A stretch of DNA of 64,000 nt from Warburgia ugandensis (GCA_035236585.1 CP141135.1:3196001-3260000), one strand, 5' to 3'. Positions 1 through 12,649 are shown, counted from the stretch's first letter. The notes: generated from the sequence alone by a model not told the origin. Numbers and translations are program-made.

Positions 1-264
1 AGACTTGGTTAAAGAGCCTTAGTATATTTTTTTCCCTAAAAAAATAAGATCATTTGAAAAAGCACACCTCATATTGGTGACAATTTTAGTGTTACTCATA
101 TTCAAGAATTGCGTAATACAACACCAAAGTCTTCTAGTGCATTGGAGCTAGAAAGAGCCTCTCACTTGTGTAACGAGGGTTTGAGACTATGTATAGGTGA
201 TTTGTCTAACTTTTGAAGAAGGAAAAAATATGAAGGGGTTCATATAAGCAACGAGTGTCTCAAA

Positions 265-560
265 GTTGGAACTAGGGAAAAAATTAGCAAGGTAAATATT
301 TGAAAATTTTGGCAAATGTTTGTGAAATTTTCAAATAAATCAAAGAAAAAGATGTTTCATATATGAGTTCAAGCTTTTAGTTTGAATTTTTAACTAGATT
401 TTACCAATAATATTTGAGAATTTGGTAAATGGTTTTTGAAATTTGAGATTTATTGGTTAAATTCATATTAATTTCTTGAAATTTACTTCAAAATCAAAAA
501 ATGTAAGAACTTCTCAAATGTTAATCGAAAACTTGAGCATCAAACAGTTGGGACCTTTTG
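265..560 (+). repeat. Unclassified AT-rich dispersed repeat (copy 1)
   Basis: Related to the reverse complement of 55190-55490: both contain ACCAATAATATTT, AAATTCATATTAATTTC and ATATGAGTT in the same order. No coding sense is seen. Confidence 0.65.
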
Positions 561-1202
561 CAAAATTTTGCAATTATTTAAAGTGTTTTGTGATTATAGT
601 GCCATTATGAAAACTATAGTAGGCATCTTTCCTCAAAGGGAATTGTTATGTAGGGAAATATATTCCCTCATCTTCCAAAACTAGAACATATTCCACTGGC
701 CTTCTGTTAGACTTTAAAGTTGCAAGTGCTGCTCAACTGTGAGAATGACACCATGCAAATGGTTGCATCGTGATATGATGGTAGCCTAATCTTACTTAAC
801 ATGCCAACCTTATCTTGAGTGATTGAGATAGCGGAGCCCACCTTAGATGCTACATATAGCTCACAAATTGCTTCTTTTAGATGATCCCAAGCATTTCATC
901 AACAGCCTCGAAGTGGAAAAATGCCAAGAGAATCATCCGTTTTCCAGTGCCATTTGAGTTGTGGAATATCACATGGTGCAGGAGCAGCAGGACATGCATT
1001 TAAAGACGAAAAACAAGTTGAACATGGGATCAACTAAAGGTGGGTTCTTTGGTGTAAAACTGCCGCGGTAAGGCAACTTACTGCAGCATGAGCTGCAGCC
1101 TGCACACCTCATCCTTAAATCGATCTCAAGTCTCTCTAGGGATCGATCAGTATCATGAACTGATCAATGGAGACGATTATTACACCTCTTTGTAGTAATT
1201 GA

Positions 1203-1335
1203 GGTGAATGCGGACCACAATGAGCCTATAGTACACAGCTTTATCTTGCATTTTGCAAGAGGCTGTTTTCATTCTTCGAACCTGTCACCTTCACGTCACA
1301 CAGCAACAACTCAACCGTTGCGTCAAGGCTCCCCT
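1203..1335 (-). mobile_element. Au SINE, 3'-truncated
   Basis: On the minus strand it starts GGGGAGCCTTGACGCAACGG with the tRNA-derived box A/B-like region and the GCCTCTTGCAAAATGCAAGA block, but lacks the 3' GGGAGCTTCGTGCA segment. Confidence 0.8.
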
Positions 1336-1339
1336 TCTT

Positions 1340-2861
1340 AGTTAAGACCTCTCTATGTGGCATTCAGTGGACCCTTCTCTTTGAAATGGTTCTAGTTATA
1401 CCTTCAAGAACCCACAGAGAAACTTGCACGGAAACGTTGGGCAAGCAAAAAGCCGAACTGAAAATGACATCCAATTCTGGTGGCACTCCACTAGAATTAA
1501 TGGAGCTTATAAGAAACGATTGCGATAATAGACAGTCCCACCTGTTGACGTTCATCATAATCTGAAACAGTTCTTGTCGTGCAAATCACAATCCCAGCTA
1601 CAATCATCCGAATTTTCTAATGATTCAATCAGAGATCTCATGCACATGACCGTTCTGTATTTTTCGTACTAATCCATTACAAAATGGGACATAACTAAAT
1701 TATTAGTGTAGATTACCGAAGCACTGTCTATCGAGTTCGGTATTCTCTATTGTGAAACATCCCAATGAAGGGGGGGTCGAGATCTATCTTATGGGAGTTA
1801 ATCATGTGGGTCCTCGTCTACCTCCTGAAGTATTATTCCCCAAAGTGCGAGAATTGTCCTATAATCAACCACCCCATTACATATTCTCCTTGAGAAAGAT
1901 AGGCACATATTCTGTCCCCCCTTGTTGTCCAGAATCCAGCCACTAATGGCTTCAGCTTAAGTTTAAAACCATACGAGCACACGCTTGGTTACCAGAGTGA
2001 AACCAATGGCAACTAGACAAACCATGTAAAACATGTAGGCCCATAAGTCTTAGCTAATATATCATATTTCGGCATATTTGGTTATGAAAATATTTTCTAT
2101 TGAAATCGCCAGCAATGGGAAGACCTTCCATATATAACAAAATTAATGCCTTCCATTTGCAAAGGAATTGTCTCATCCGCATCACTTTATGGGATGTAGG
2201 AAGTTTGCACGTTGAGAGGGTGTCCTAGAAATATGTTTGGCAAGGGTGTACATTGAGCGAGGGGTCTCAAGGATAAGTATAAAAAGGGTGTATATATAAA
2301 AGACCTATCGGGAGTGTCAACTACCAGTTTAAAAAAGAAAAGAAAAAAAGTTTCATCCCCTTAGTTATCTCCTCAATGACTTTTGTTTCTTACCTTGTAA
2401 CCAGCCATTAATTTTCTCATTAATCAGAAACCTAAAAAATGAGATATGCCGAATTTAGCTTAGTGAAATGGGATTATATATTTATATGGAGTAGAACTAT
2501 AAGCATGGCCTACTTTTGAATGATCTGAACCTTCTATCTAAAACATTTACCCTCTACCTTTTTTGTGATAAATTAAATGGATGGTTACTATAGAAAAACG
2601 AAAAGTACTTCATGGGCAGGCATACATCCAAGTTTTAGAACGAAGGGAAGTTATGGTGGGATTGCCAATCCATAGAAAGACCTAGATATTCAACTGTTTT
2701 GACCATAGAACAAGTGAGCACCACCTGTGTTTCCAATTGCGTAAATGTTTTCATATAAACTACAAGTTATTACTGCCTTTCAAAATGAGATCTCGCATTT
2801 AGCTCAGTAAAATTGACTCCTATTCTCTGAAAGCCCATGTTTGGAGGCCAATAATGTTTAC

Positions 2862-2932
<71 letters not shown>

Positions 2933-3199
2933 AAATCCAAATCTTCCAAGAATACGACCATAGACCAAAACTCAAGCCGTTCTCCATCTCTATCTTTCTG
3001 ATCGCCAGTGTGAGTTCTCTTATACCTTCTCTTTGCCATCTCTTTCTCTCTCTAACCCTCAGAATACCTAGTGAGCAAGGGTCATTGACAGTTGAGGTAG
3101 GCTATAGAAGGATTAGTGAACAAGATAAATGGCATAGATGTTGCACAAAGCATACCTAGATAGGAGCTTCACTTTATAATTTCTCCCCTCTCAACCTTG
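1340..3199. other. Intergenic, nothing recognised apart from the AG repeat
   Basis: Short frames at 1364-1558 (-) and 1752-1946 (+) lack recognisable domains or flanking splice structure. I see no RNA gene. Confidence 0.6.
2863..2928. repeat. (AG)n microsatellite
   Basis: About 33 AG dinucleotides, giving a spurious poly-LS frame on the minus strand. Confidence 0.95.
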
Positions 3200-3204
3200 C
3201 TTGC

Positions 3205-3563
3205 TGTTGGGATGGACCCACATAAGGTCCATGCCTATGTGAGTGAAAGACTAGCCGACATCTAGAACGTCGACACCAACTCTCAGAGTTCCAAAACGAC
3301 GGTCAACAGTGTCATAAAAGATGACTGTAACAGCCACCTGTTTTGACGATCTTACAATTGTAGTTCTTATAAATAGGATGTGAGAGATGAGAGAGAAGAA
3401 CAAAGATGTAATATGATTATATAGTAGTATTTCTCTTATGGATGTTGGCCAAGATGGCCAAACCACGTGAATCTTCTCGTCTCCTATTATGTGTGTGTGC
3501 TATTGCGCAATTCTCATATCTAGAGATCCTGGTTGCCAGATCCGTGAAAGATCTGGCACAACA
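3205..3563 (+). mobile_element. Solo LTR of a copia-type retrotransposon
   Basis: A 359 bp unit starts TGTTGG and ends CACAACA, the short inverted termini of an LTR. It is flanked by a perfect 5 bp target duplication CTTGC (3200-3204 and 3564-3568). Inside are a TATA-like TATAAATAGG near 3367 and the usual promoter-downstream layout ending in GGCCAAGATGGCCAAACCACG (3446-3466). No internal retrotransposon sequence follows, so it is a solo LTR from LTR-LTR recombination. The copia assignment rests on general resemblance. Confidence 0.78.
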
Positions 3564-4218
3564 CTTGCTTTGGTTCTGATGGATGAAAATATTCCACAAG
3601 ATTAAGCTTTTTATGTCGGTGGTCTGGCCTGGGCCATGGGCCATGGAGCCTTTGGTCCTTATTGGCTCGCCCATTAACCCTTCTACCTCGACCCGATTGA
3701 TTAAGGCCCCCCAAAAAAGTTTCTTATGTCTGATTGCATCTATTGGGTCAAGTGGCACGATTTAATCATGTTGGTGTTATTGACTGTTGAGAAGGAATAT
3801 TTTTAGCACAGCAATGGCTTTATGATTTTCTTTGGTTCTCACGGCTGTGATATTCACGAGTAAATAAAATAACCCTCCTTTCTGCTCATACAGTATGAAC
3901 TAGAAGATTTGCAAGAAGAGAAGTGGATTAAATGATGAATGTAGCAGAAGAGAGCTGGTCTAATCTTCCCGTGGACATCATGGAGCTCGTGCTAAATCGG
4001 CTGTCTTTCGAAGATAACTTCCGCTTTGGTGCTGTCTGCGAACTGTGGAGAAGAGTCACGCTAGGGAATCCTCACCCAGCACCTCAACTGCCACTGGTAA
4101 TGATTGCTGAGGATTCAAACTGATGGTTTAAGGAATCTCCAGGCATCGTCACATGCAACCCATTACAAAGAAAAGCATCAAATTACAATTTAGTAGCATA
4201 GATAATCAGCTAATAGAA

Positions 4219-4395
4219 GGGGAGCCTTGGCGCAATAGTAAAAGTTGTCGTTGCGTGACTTTGAGGTCATGGGTTCAAGATGTAGAAACAGTCTCTTGCA
4301 AAATGTCAAGGTAAGGCTATGTACTTTAGGCCCTTGTGGTCTGCCCCTTCCCTAGACTCCGCATAGGCAGGAGCTTCCTGCACTGGAGGTGACTG
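4219..4395 (+). mobile_element. Au SINE, full length with 17 bp target duplication
   Basis: It starts GGGGAGCCTTGGCGCAATAG and runs through GTCATGGGTTCAAGATG, TCTTGCAAAATGTCAAGG, CCCTTGTGGTCTGCCCCTTC and GGAGCTTCCTGCACTGG. A perfect 17 bp direct repeat flanks it (4199-4215 and 4396-4412). Confidence 0.93.
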
Positions 4396-4797
4396 TAGAT
4401 AATCAGCTAATAAAAAGTATACATAAATCTTACCTCTGTGAATCGATGGAATTTTCTCAAGAACTCTTTCAGGTAATAAGAATCTCTAACATGAACATTG
4501 AACCCTGAACCCTGAACCCTAAGAAAGCACGTAGAAAACTTAGATGTTAAATGAGAAAATCTTCAAAGAACTTCTTCCTAATCAACATGAATAGCATGCA
4601 CTAGGATCACTAAGCTTCCCACTACGTTGATCAATCTAAGTTGATTGTCCAACTCTCGAAAGATTCACAAAGAGGAGAACCAAATACCGTGCCAAAGAGG
4701 AGAACCAAAAACTGCACAATAGATAGAAATATAGCAATGTACGGGTTTTTCTCTTTCATATATAATATATAAAACTTCTAATTTGGTTTCCTTGGAA

Positions 4798-4979
4798 GGG
4801 GAACCTTGGTGCAATAGTAAAAATTATCGTTATGTGACCTTGAAGTCACGGGTTCAAGGCGTGAAAACAACCTCTGCAAAATGCAAAGTAAGGTTGTGTA
4901 CTTTAGACCCTTGTGGTCCGCCCCTTCCCTAGACCCCACATAGACAGGAGCTTCGTGCACGGGGACTTTCCTTTTTTTT
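4798..4979 (+). mobile_element. Au SINE, full length with 21 bp target duplication
   Basis: Same consensus as the copy 580 bp upstream (GGGGAACCTTGGTGCAATAG at the start), ending in a T-run. A 21 bp direct repeat flanks it (4774-4794 and 4980-5000), showing clean retroposition. Confidence 0.93.
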
Positions 4980-5126
4980 ACTTCTAATTTGGTTTCCTTG
5001 ATTTTCTAATTGTAACATGCTTTTAATTGGTTAGCGTTTTCAATTAGCATACTTGCTTGGCAAGTTATGATGACAAGCCATCCAAGGCTTATATGTTCAT
5101 TTAGAGATTCTAAATGAAGAGGAAGA

Positions 5127-5178
<52 letters not shown>
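5127..5178. repeat. (AAT)n microsatellite
   Basis: About 17 consecutive ATA/AAT triplets within the insertion that splits the F-box gene. Confidence 0.9.
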
Positions 5179-5616
5179 TATTAATTAACCTGAATATATT
5201 TGCTTTAATCTTAAACATCTAAATCATCTAATAAGTGGATTAAGCCAATTAAATGATTAGACCTTTGATGTAGCTTATTTACATTAGCTATAATCCAATC
5301 CTAGAGTAATTGACCACTAGGACCAATACAAACAGCGACGCACATAGTTTTTTCAACCAATACCAAGGCAGAATTTACAAGCTAAAGTTGCCAGAGGCTT
5401 GTGGGATGCAATCTTGTGGATCAGATGGCCAGTGGATGATAATGACCAATCGGGTCGAGCAGTATTCTCTCTTGAATCCAATTTCAAGAATGCAATTTCA
5501 AATCCCTTGCTAGATTTCACTTCCATCACCTCATAATATACCATCTGGATTCAATCCATGCAACATTCAGAAGGCAATCGTGGCACCCCACCACCCACTT
5601 CTTCTGATGCCACAAA

Positions 5617-5660
5617 GTAGTTAAAAGGGCAGTCCGGTACACAAAACTCCTGCCTATGGA
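5617..5660 (-). mobile_element. Au SINE 3'-end fragment inside the F-box pseudogene
   Basis: About 40 bp matching only the SINE 3' end on the minus strand (CATAGGCAGGAGTTTTGTG, then GGACTGCCCTTTT). It coincides with a frame change in the DUF295 coding remnant. Confidence 0.65.
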
Positions 5661-6710
5661 GGGTCAAAAAAAGGTGGTAAAATGTATTTTTGTCCGCCCG
5701 AAGATAAAAACATGGACCTCGACTGACGAAAAGGGCCAAGAATATTTGGATTTCATAGTCTACAAGGATTGGATATGCAGTAACCATGGATGCCCCATGT
5801 ACATGCACAGACGAACTTTGGACCCCTCTCTTGGAAGTGCATACGTGATATCCTTAGACACCCTAAGAACGTGAGAAAAAGGTGAAGGATTTACTTAAAC
5901 CAATATCTTTAATCTTATTAAGCAAATGGCCCCATCTCTCTGACCCCGGTTTGGATCCTCTAGCCCAAGTTCACACAACAAGAATCCCCTTCCACTAACA
6001 GGAGTCCACTTGGTATTGGAATGTGGTTATGAATTTTACCTTATGGGATGATTTAGGGTTTGAACAGTTTATTTTCCTTGGCTCTTTTTTTCTTTTTTCT
6101 TTCCATGCACAGCCTCAAACCCTAGTCACAACTCGCGGGAGAGATTCCTTGACCCACTACACTAAAAAGCTCTGTGTTTGTTCCACGTTCATTGTTGTAC
6201 ATAACCGATAGCTCTTGATCAGTAGTAGACATTTTTAGGATTTACAATCTAGTATTGATGGTTGTTGAGCTTGTTCTGAGAGTATAGCATAGCTGATTTC
6301 AGTACCATTACTATTCAGAACAAGGAGAATTATACAATTTTACTAATGAATGAATGAAAGAAATCAAGAAATCTACTCACTTATCAAGTGAAAAGCTGCA
6401 TTAAAATGAAGCCAAACATGATTATAGCATGCGAGGATGGACCTGAGTTCTAAAAAACAAGTGTGGAATGTGGACGACAAGCAGTATCCACTGTTAAATA
6501 ATGTCATTCTTCCCATTAATTAGTTTAGATACCTTTGAATGGGATCATTTTGCGAATCATAACAACCTCTAAAAGCCAAATACAACAGCATGAAACAAGA
6601 GGATTTCCATTATTAAAATGGAAGAGCTTTCACATTCATCGTACAAGGCTACAAGTAGTGGCCGGATGGACCAGAGATTGCGGAAAAATAATTTAAGAGG
6701 GAAGACGTTC

Positions 6711-7251
6711 TGTAACAGCCACAATATTGTTCGCTTTGGGGGCCCATATCATTTCATGGTTTTGGTCTGTGACCGTAAAAGTTCCCCCCCGCACCCTTAT
6801 CAATAACCCAGTTCTAAGGTTCACCTCTCCCCACCTTACCCAAAGGAAAAATACATCGTGACCATAAAAGTTCCCCGTACCCTTATCAATAGCCTAATTC
6901 CAACTTTCCTAACAATGTGGGACTAACTATCAGTATCTCCTTTGTAGCTCACGACCCATTCACCAGGCCGCTCACCAAGGTTAATTTAGATAGGACCCAG
7001 ATTTCTACAAGTGGGTCTCACTAGTGAAATTACCAACCTATCCTTCACAAAAAAATTCATAATTTATTCGTTCGAACTCTAATTTCAACAAAATTTATGT
7101 AGTTAGAATTGTCTTTCCAAGTAATATTCGTTTATAGATATCTCAATACTTAATTTGATGTCTATCTTAATTTTTATTATTTTCTTTTTATCTTAATTTA
7201 ATATCTTTTAAAATTTACCCAAATTAATATTTAAAAATTAAGGATGTTACA
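6711..7251. mobile_element. Short solo-LTR-like element
   Basis: It starts TGTAACAGCC and ends AGGATGTTACA, giving inverted termini TGTAACA / TGTTACA. Flanking pentamers CGTTC (6706-6710) and TGTTC (7252-7256) differ at one base, consistent with an aged 5 bp duplication. The body contains two related stretches (AAAAGTTCCCC..., near 6777 and 6867). No coding sequence is seen. Confidence 0.55.
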
Positions 7252-8218
7252 TGTTCAAAAGAAGGGGCCCCACTCCACTTTTTTTAGCTCTTTAGGGACA
7301 TCATATACTGAGTCATATGGATATGAAGAGTACAAGGTGGCCCACCTACTTGATGTCCAAGGAATTCTTCGCCTATATAATTGGATTATCCTGATCATGT
7401 AGCATCATTTGTAAAAATCAATGTTAAGGAAAAACAATGTGATTACTAGTCAATGAGAAAGCCCTCTCAAATTAACATGAGGATCAATTAAACAAATGAG
7501 GGGATGGGATCATTGTACAGGTGATCATATGCTCATATATTCATCTGAAGAAAAACGATATTTGGGATCTCTTCCATGATACTTATTACTACTAATTTCA
7601 AAATTATTTTTTTAATGTTGAATGCACTTACTCATGAGCAACTTCCAACCCTTCTAGCCTGGAGAGAGGCTATTCCTTGCGCCATTGCACTAGAAGACCC
7701 TTGCTCAATTCTAATTTTAACTACTTATTTTTTGGGTATCGAGTGCGTGGATCGACGAGTAGCCACTTTTTCCATTTTTCTTTCAGAATACACCAGTGAG
7801 TACCCTTGAATCCGTGACGTGCAATAAAGAGGCTCCGTCTTGCACCGCTGCCATGGAAGGCCTTTGCTCAAGTGTAATTACTATTGATAGGATTAGTGAG
7901 TTAACTAATGTTCATAATATCTAGAGTCATTCAGGCTCTTTCAGTCTGAAATATTTTTTTTCTTACTACTACACTTATCAAGCGCCACTGGTTTCAGACA
8001 ACAAGGCATCTCTCTTAGAATACGCTTCTGTTTTTCTTCTTCAAAATTAGTTTATTCATGTCGAATCCTGATCAAGTTGATTAAAGTACAACAAAAACAG
8101 ATGTTGAAGATGTTGGAGACAATCTTGAAGCCTGGCCGTAGTCTCTCAAAAACCTCCAAGGATGGCCTTTAAAGTTCGAGAGGTCCATGATATTTTGAAA
8201 CCCAAAATCTAACTTGAA

Positions 8219-8392
8219 GGGGAAAATTGGCGCAACGGTAAACGTTGTCATCATGTAACCTTGAGGTTATGGGTTTGTAAACAGCCTCTTGCAAATGTAA
8301 GGTAAGGCTGTGTACTTTAGGCCCTTATAGTCTGCCCCTTTCCCAGACACTGCATAGGCGGGAGCTTCGTGCAGTGGGGCTGACCCTTTAGG
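8219..8392 (+). mobile_element. Au SINE
   Basis: Full-length copy from GGGGAAAATTGGCGCAACGG to GCAGTGGGGCTGACCCTTT; no clear target duplication remains. Confidence 0.85.
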
Positions 8393-9268
8393 TTCAAGTT
8401 ACTGCTCTCTCTTATGACTATTTTGGCTAAAGATTAGACTTAAGTTAATTTAAGAGAGAGTATCAGTAATTTACTTTATAATTCTCATAAAAACAATAAC
8501 CGTAGGTAAATAAAGATCAAGTTTAGAGGCTGGAAATATAATATTTTTAATCTTGTCGCATTATTGCATTTGTCTTCAACCAGCAGGTGAGCCTTTCGAT
8601 GGCATCGCCCCTTGCTAAAGTTGTCGCTGGCGACAAGTTAGACATCAAGATGCAGCGGGATGGCCCTCCTAGGAACGCCAGATCATTTTGAAGTTTAAGG
8701 ACCAGCACAAAATCATAGCTACATGGATATTGACTGTACCTGACACATGAAAAACCCAATCTAGATTTAGCATATTTCGCATAATCTAGGCTGCCCATTA
8801 AAAAAAGGGGCTATCAATATCTCAATCTTGACCTTTCATTGAGATGTAACATGATGGAGGCGCCTATTTTCCACTTAAAAAACAAGAATAAACATAAATA
8901 CAAATGGGGTTTTCTCTTTCAATGATACAAATAAGGGTCAAGTGCTTCTACTTTTTTTTACGATAGACCCACGTATCATTGATCCAAGCTGTTCATCTAG
9001 CGCAATTTACTTTGAATATCTCAGGGCCTAATCCAAAATAAAGTTATTAATATTCAAAAAGATAATACTTTTTATCTTGCTAGATACGGATTATCTGAAG
9101 CTCTCTAGAAGCAATAGTTTGCATTCGGCAAACTAAAACACAATGCTAATGACATTACGTTGAAATGAATTTTAGGTCATAAGATACCTAAAGTCAGTTG
9201 TGTTTAGATGAACGGCTTGAACTAATAGTATATGAAGCTGAGCTATGAGATATCCCGCGTTAGTTACG

Positions 9269-9312
9269 CTCAGATGAACAACTTGAATCGCTCAGATGAA
9301 CAACTTGAATCA
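9269..9312 (+). repeat. 22 bp tandem duplication
   Basis: Two adjacent copies of a 22 bp unit starting CTCAGATGAACAACTTGAAT; intergenic. Confidence 0.9.
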
Positions 9313-10654
9313 ATTGTATGTAAGGCCCATGAAAAATTGAGGCCCTAATCCAATGCTCAGAGTTTAATACCTTTTCTTTTTCTTCAGTAACCATCCATTT
9401 GAATGCCAAAATCAGAGGGTCAGAGGTTAGTGCATTGGATTAGAGTGGATTTACTGGGCCTTGTTTTGTGATTATATGACTCCCTAAATTAGATGATCCT
9501 GATCGTCTAATCAATCCCTTGCCCCGCCTCCCATTAATTGCCTTGAGAAAATTGAGCAATCCAGCGGTTGTTAGAGATTTGGAGTCAATGCGACCAATCA
9601 CTATAAGTGGGTCCCATCATCCAAACTAGGGCTACTTATCAGTGCACAATAGGGCCTACCATTAGGATCCAACAGGCGGCTGAGGTTGTACCTGGTGGAG
9701 TTCATCATACGCTGCTCTAGCACAGCACGTTCAATGAGTTGTTCCTCTTTTACAAAAGCCACGTGTCAGTAAAAAGACCCCCAAAGTTACCTGCAATTAC
9801 CTGTTGTTCTTAGGTGCTTAAGAATGCTACCCGACGCACCTATCAGGTGTGTCCGCCGAAGCACCTTACTTTTGTGTGAAAGGAACCCACCTGTGAATGA
9901 TCGGATCCGTTCATCTGATTCTCCACATGCCGATATCTCGCAAACAAACAACTATGATGATCGGTTTCTTTAAATTTTGAATTTGGGAGTTTAACCAAGA
10001 CCTTTGTTATTCAAAGGCTCTAAATTGACCATTTCCTAGTTCAAAGTACAAAATTTCATAATTCTGAATCATCTAATCACATGGTTTTTGAAATACAAAC
10101 ATAGACAGCTAGAACAATCAGAAGTGCCCTACTTATTCATGAAGGGACCCACTTTTAGTTGATCCAACCCATTCCTCCGATTTTCTTAGATTTCTACACC
10201 TTAAACACTGAATCATGACCATTGACAGTTCAACTATCCCAGAAATCGTATGTTTGAGAGTTGAATCCAGAATTCAGACCATTGTCATATAAAGTTTACC
10301 AAACCCTTTTGTTTCCTATAATCATACAATCTTTCTTTTAGAGGCTACAATCTTCTAAGGCGCGTGCTGCCTAAATTACTAGACCATCCAAATCCAGATC
10401 AAATATCTAAACGAGTTAGATCACCCAGACCAATGGTGTAATATACGCTACTTTTGAAATTCTGATAAATGCCTAATTATGTGGAAATCAGAATTTTGGG
10501 GATTTGAAAATCTTTAGAAGTGAAATCATGACTAAAATCTCAATATTTGGAATGTATGCTTGAAATGAAATTCAACAACACTAAAAAAGCTAAAATCGGA
10601 AATCGGATGAATTTTTTTTAATTTTTGTATTTAATAAATTAAATAGAGAGGTAA

Positions 10655-10918
10655 TAATAGAGGATTGTTTTTGAAAAATCGTCCTATATTTTCAACCCTG
10701 TTGCTAATCAGATGGGTCAACACGACAAATTAATAGGTCGCATGTCAAATAAGTTAACATGATGAGTCAACATTGATTGACCCGAACACGACACGATTTT
10801 TGGCGTGTCATTTTCGTGTTGAAAATGACAAAAACACGATAAGACTCGACCCTAACCCGCTAAATCTATGTCAGGTTTGAGTCGTATTATCATGTTATGT
10901 CATATTTTGCCACCCCTA
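10655..10918 (-). mobile_element. Terminal fragment of the hairpin-repeat hAT family
   Basis: The stretch is the reverse complement of the left arm of the intronic hAT element (17749-17985). It shows a half-decayed hairpin unit near 10661-10690, CACGACACGATTTTTGGCGTG, and the terminal TTTTGCCACCCCTA ending at 10918. No partner terminus is seen upstream, so it is a truncated copy. Confidence 0.75.
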
Positions 10919-10929
10919 ATGGCAGACAT

Positions 10930-12507
10930 TTTAGAGCACGCGAGTTGATATAGCCTATGTGCCTAATTAGAGTACTGCGTTTTTTAGGTAGGTGATTACA
11001 TTTTAAAAATTTCATGATTTCATAAATCATAATGTATTATTTGGGAACTTTGAGGCATGTATTTTATGTCATATCATGTTTTCATTAAAATGTATTCATT
11101 ATACATGTTTAATATCATGACATCTTAATTTATACGATTATCCATGTTTTGACACATGACAAATGATATGTTACCATGCCTTTTGACTTGAGCTTATCAA
11201 GATTTATTCCACATAGAAGTTTCTATGATTTATATCATGTTTTGCTATTTTATGATGGGTGTTTCTGCCCAATGGGTACTATGTTAGGAGGGTTGTAGGA
11301 GTGGCCACTCGCCCTCTGACTTTATGATAATTAGATACCAGCTCTAAAAGAGGGCAATGTACGTAGGTGGTGATATCGTAGGTAATCCTCACTACAGGTC
11401 CGTCCTCCCATGTGAGACAGAGGAAGGCTCCTGTTTCGGTGTCGACAATGAGCGACAATGGTTGAGACCCTAGAGTAGTTGTCACTGCAGCATAGCAGCC
11501 CATACTCTTATTCTGTATACTCATGTGGTGTGGATATACTAGGTGAAGCCTATATGGGCGGCCAGATGTGGGCGAGCTACCTAGTGTACGAGTTACAAGT
11601 GAGGAACCCTAGAATTGGAATGAGTACTCATTGCCAGTGATATGAGTGTAGTGAAACATTCTTAAGGCTTGATTATGCACGGTGCACTATTCATCATGAC
11701 ATGCATTTATATTATGATGTGGACATGAATTTTTATTTATTTTTGACGGATGCATATTCATGTATTACTCATGCTTTACATGTCATGGTAATTAGATCTC
11801 ATATTGTTTTATTCAGTCGAAAAGCATGCATTGTTCATTATGAATGCCTGATGATTTAATATGTCTTGTAAATGATTTACTCTATGAGACTTGCTATAAT
11901 GTTGATATCCTATGCAAACTATTTTATCGCATGTTTTATTAACTGTAATCACCTATACAAGTAATAGCTTGTTGAGGCATTGCTTTGTTTTGTAATGCCT
12001 CATATTTGGAACACAAACAAAGCTAAGGGAAAGCGTGTGGAGCAGCATTAACTGAGTGAGGACCACGAGGACCATTTGCCATCTAGCACTTCAGAGATTG
12101 ACTTGGTGTATGTCTCTTTTACTTATGATTAGACTTATTCTAGGTTATACAGAGACATGGTTATGTGGATGGTATTGGACCTATACTATTGTATTGTGTA
12201 TGTATGCTTACACCGTTTTGTGTGTGGATATGGTGATCATGGATGAAACCCTGGGGATTATAGATATTTTCGTTATTGCAACCTATTTCATGACTAATGT
12301 CTTAATTAAACATAGTTTTAAATTGAGTATGCTTTGTGTATTGACGCTTTGGTTTTATTTATCACCGTGGTTTTGGACTTGGATGACCCTTGGTATTTAT
12401 ATTAAATGCGAGTTTTCAATATCAGGGGTCTCGCGTATTTTATTAAACATAGTATTATTATTATTATATATATTGAAAAAAGACTTTAGAAAACCAGGGA
12501 TGTCACA
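10930..12507 (-). mobile_element. Truncated relic of the same LTR-like family (opposite orientation)
   Basis: Read on the minus strand it begins TGTGACATCCCTGG at 12507, matching the TGTAACACCCCGG start of the element at 31788, followed by the same TATATAATAATAAT block. The 11279-11524 stretch read on the minus strand matches 32655-32895 closely enough for the incidental translations to align (MGCYAAVTTTLGSQPLSL against MGHHAAVATLHGYQPLPL). The far end is not recognised; it abuts a hAT terminal fragment at 10918. Confidence 0.65.
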
Positions 12508-12649
12508 AATGGAGACCCTCGTACAAAACTGAAGTGTTTTTCCAATCATTATGATTCTTCGTTTACAAGATATTGAAAGCCAACGCAATCAGATGAACAG
12601 TTTAGATCATCAAAAGGTAGAACTTCTTCTTACAAAACTAAGGGGTTCT

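Larger units (their letters stand above)
4121..5328. mobile_element. 1.2 kb insertion inside the F-box gene, unclassified, carrying two Au SINEs
   Basis: The segment interrupts the F-box/DUF295 reading frame and is bounded by the direct repeat CAAAC. Its ends (TGATGG at the left, CCAATA at the right) form no clear terminal inverted repeat, so class is uncertain; a decayed LTR fragment is possible. Two Au SINEs (4219-4395, 4798-4979) and an AAT microsatellite (5127-5178) inserted or arose later within it. Confidence 0.5.
3932..5874 (+). pseudogene. F-box / DUF295 (SKIP23/KIB-type) gene, broken by a 1.2 kb insertion
   Basis: The 5' part (3932-4120) encodes an N-terminal F-box: LPVDIMELVLNRLSFEDNF followed by RFGAVCELWRRV. 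The coding sense resumes at 5329 with SDAHSFFNQYQGRIYKLKLP and LLNPISRMQFQIP, then in another frame at 5656-5874 with KTWTSTDEKGQEYLDFIVYK, all typical of the DUF295 beta-propeller-like domain of plant F-box proteins. Between them lies 4121-5328, flanked by a 5 bp direct repeat CAAAC (4116-4120 and 5329-5333); deleting it joins the frame as EDSN-SDAH. A stop (TAG near 5514) and a short Au SINE fragment with frameshift (5617-5660) break the rest. Intact members would act as SCF ubiquitin-ligase adaptors. A real intron is less likely because no GT donor lies at 4121 and the donor GTAATG at 4099 does not fit the phase. Confidence 0.75.
7252..10654. other. Intergenic; one Au SINE and a tandem duplication, otherwise nothing recognised
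   Basis: AT-rich single-copy-looking sequence without a convincing ORF; frames of 77-83 codons at 7576 (+) and 8547 (-) show no family signature. Confidence 0.6.

Noticed and set aside
12056-12532. 158-codon hydrophobic ORF
   Set aside because: Lies across the end of the LTR-like relic, has AT-driven composition and no recognisable motif.
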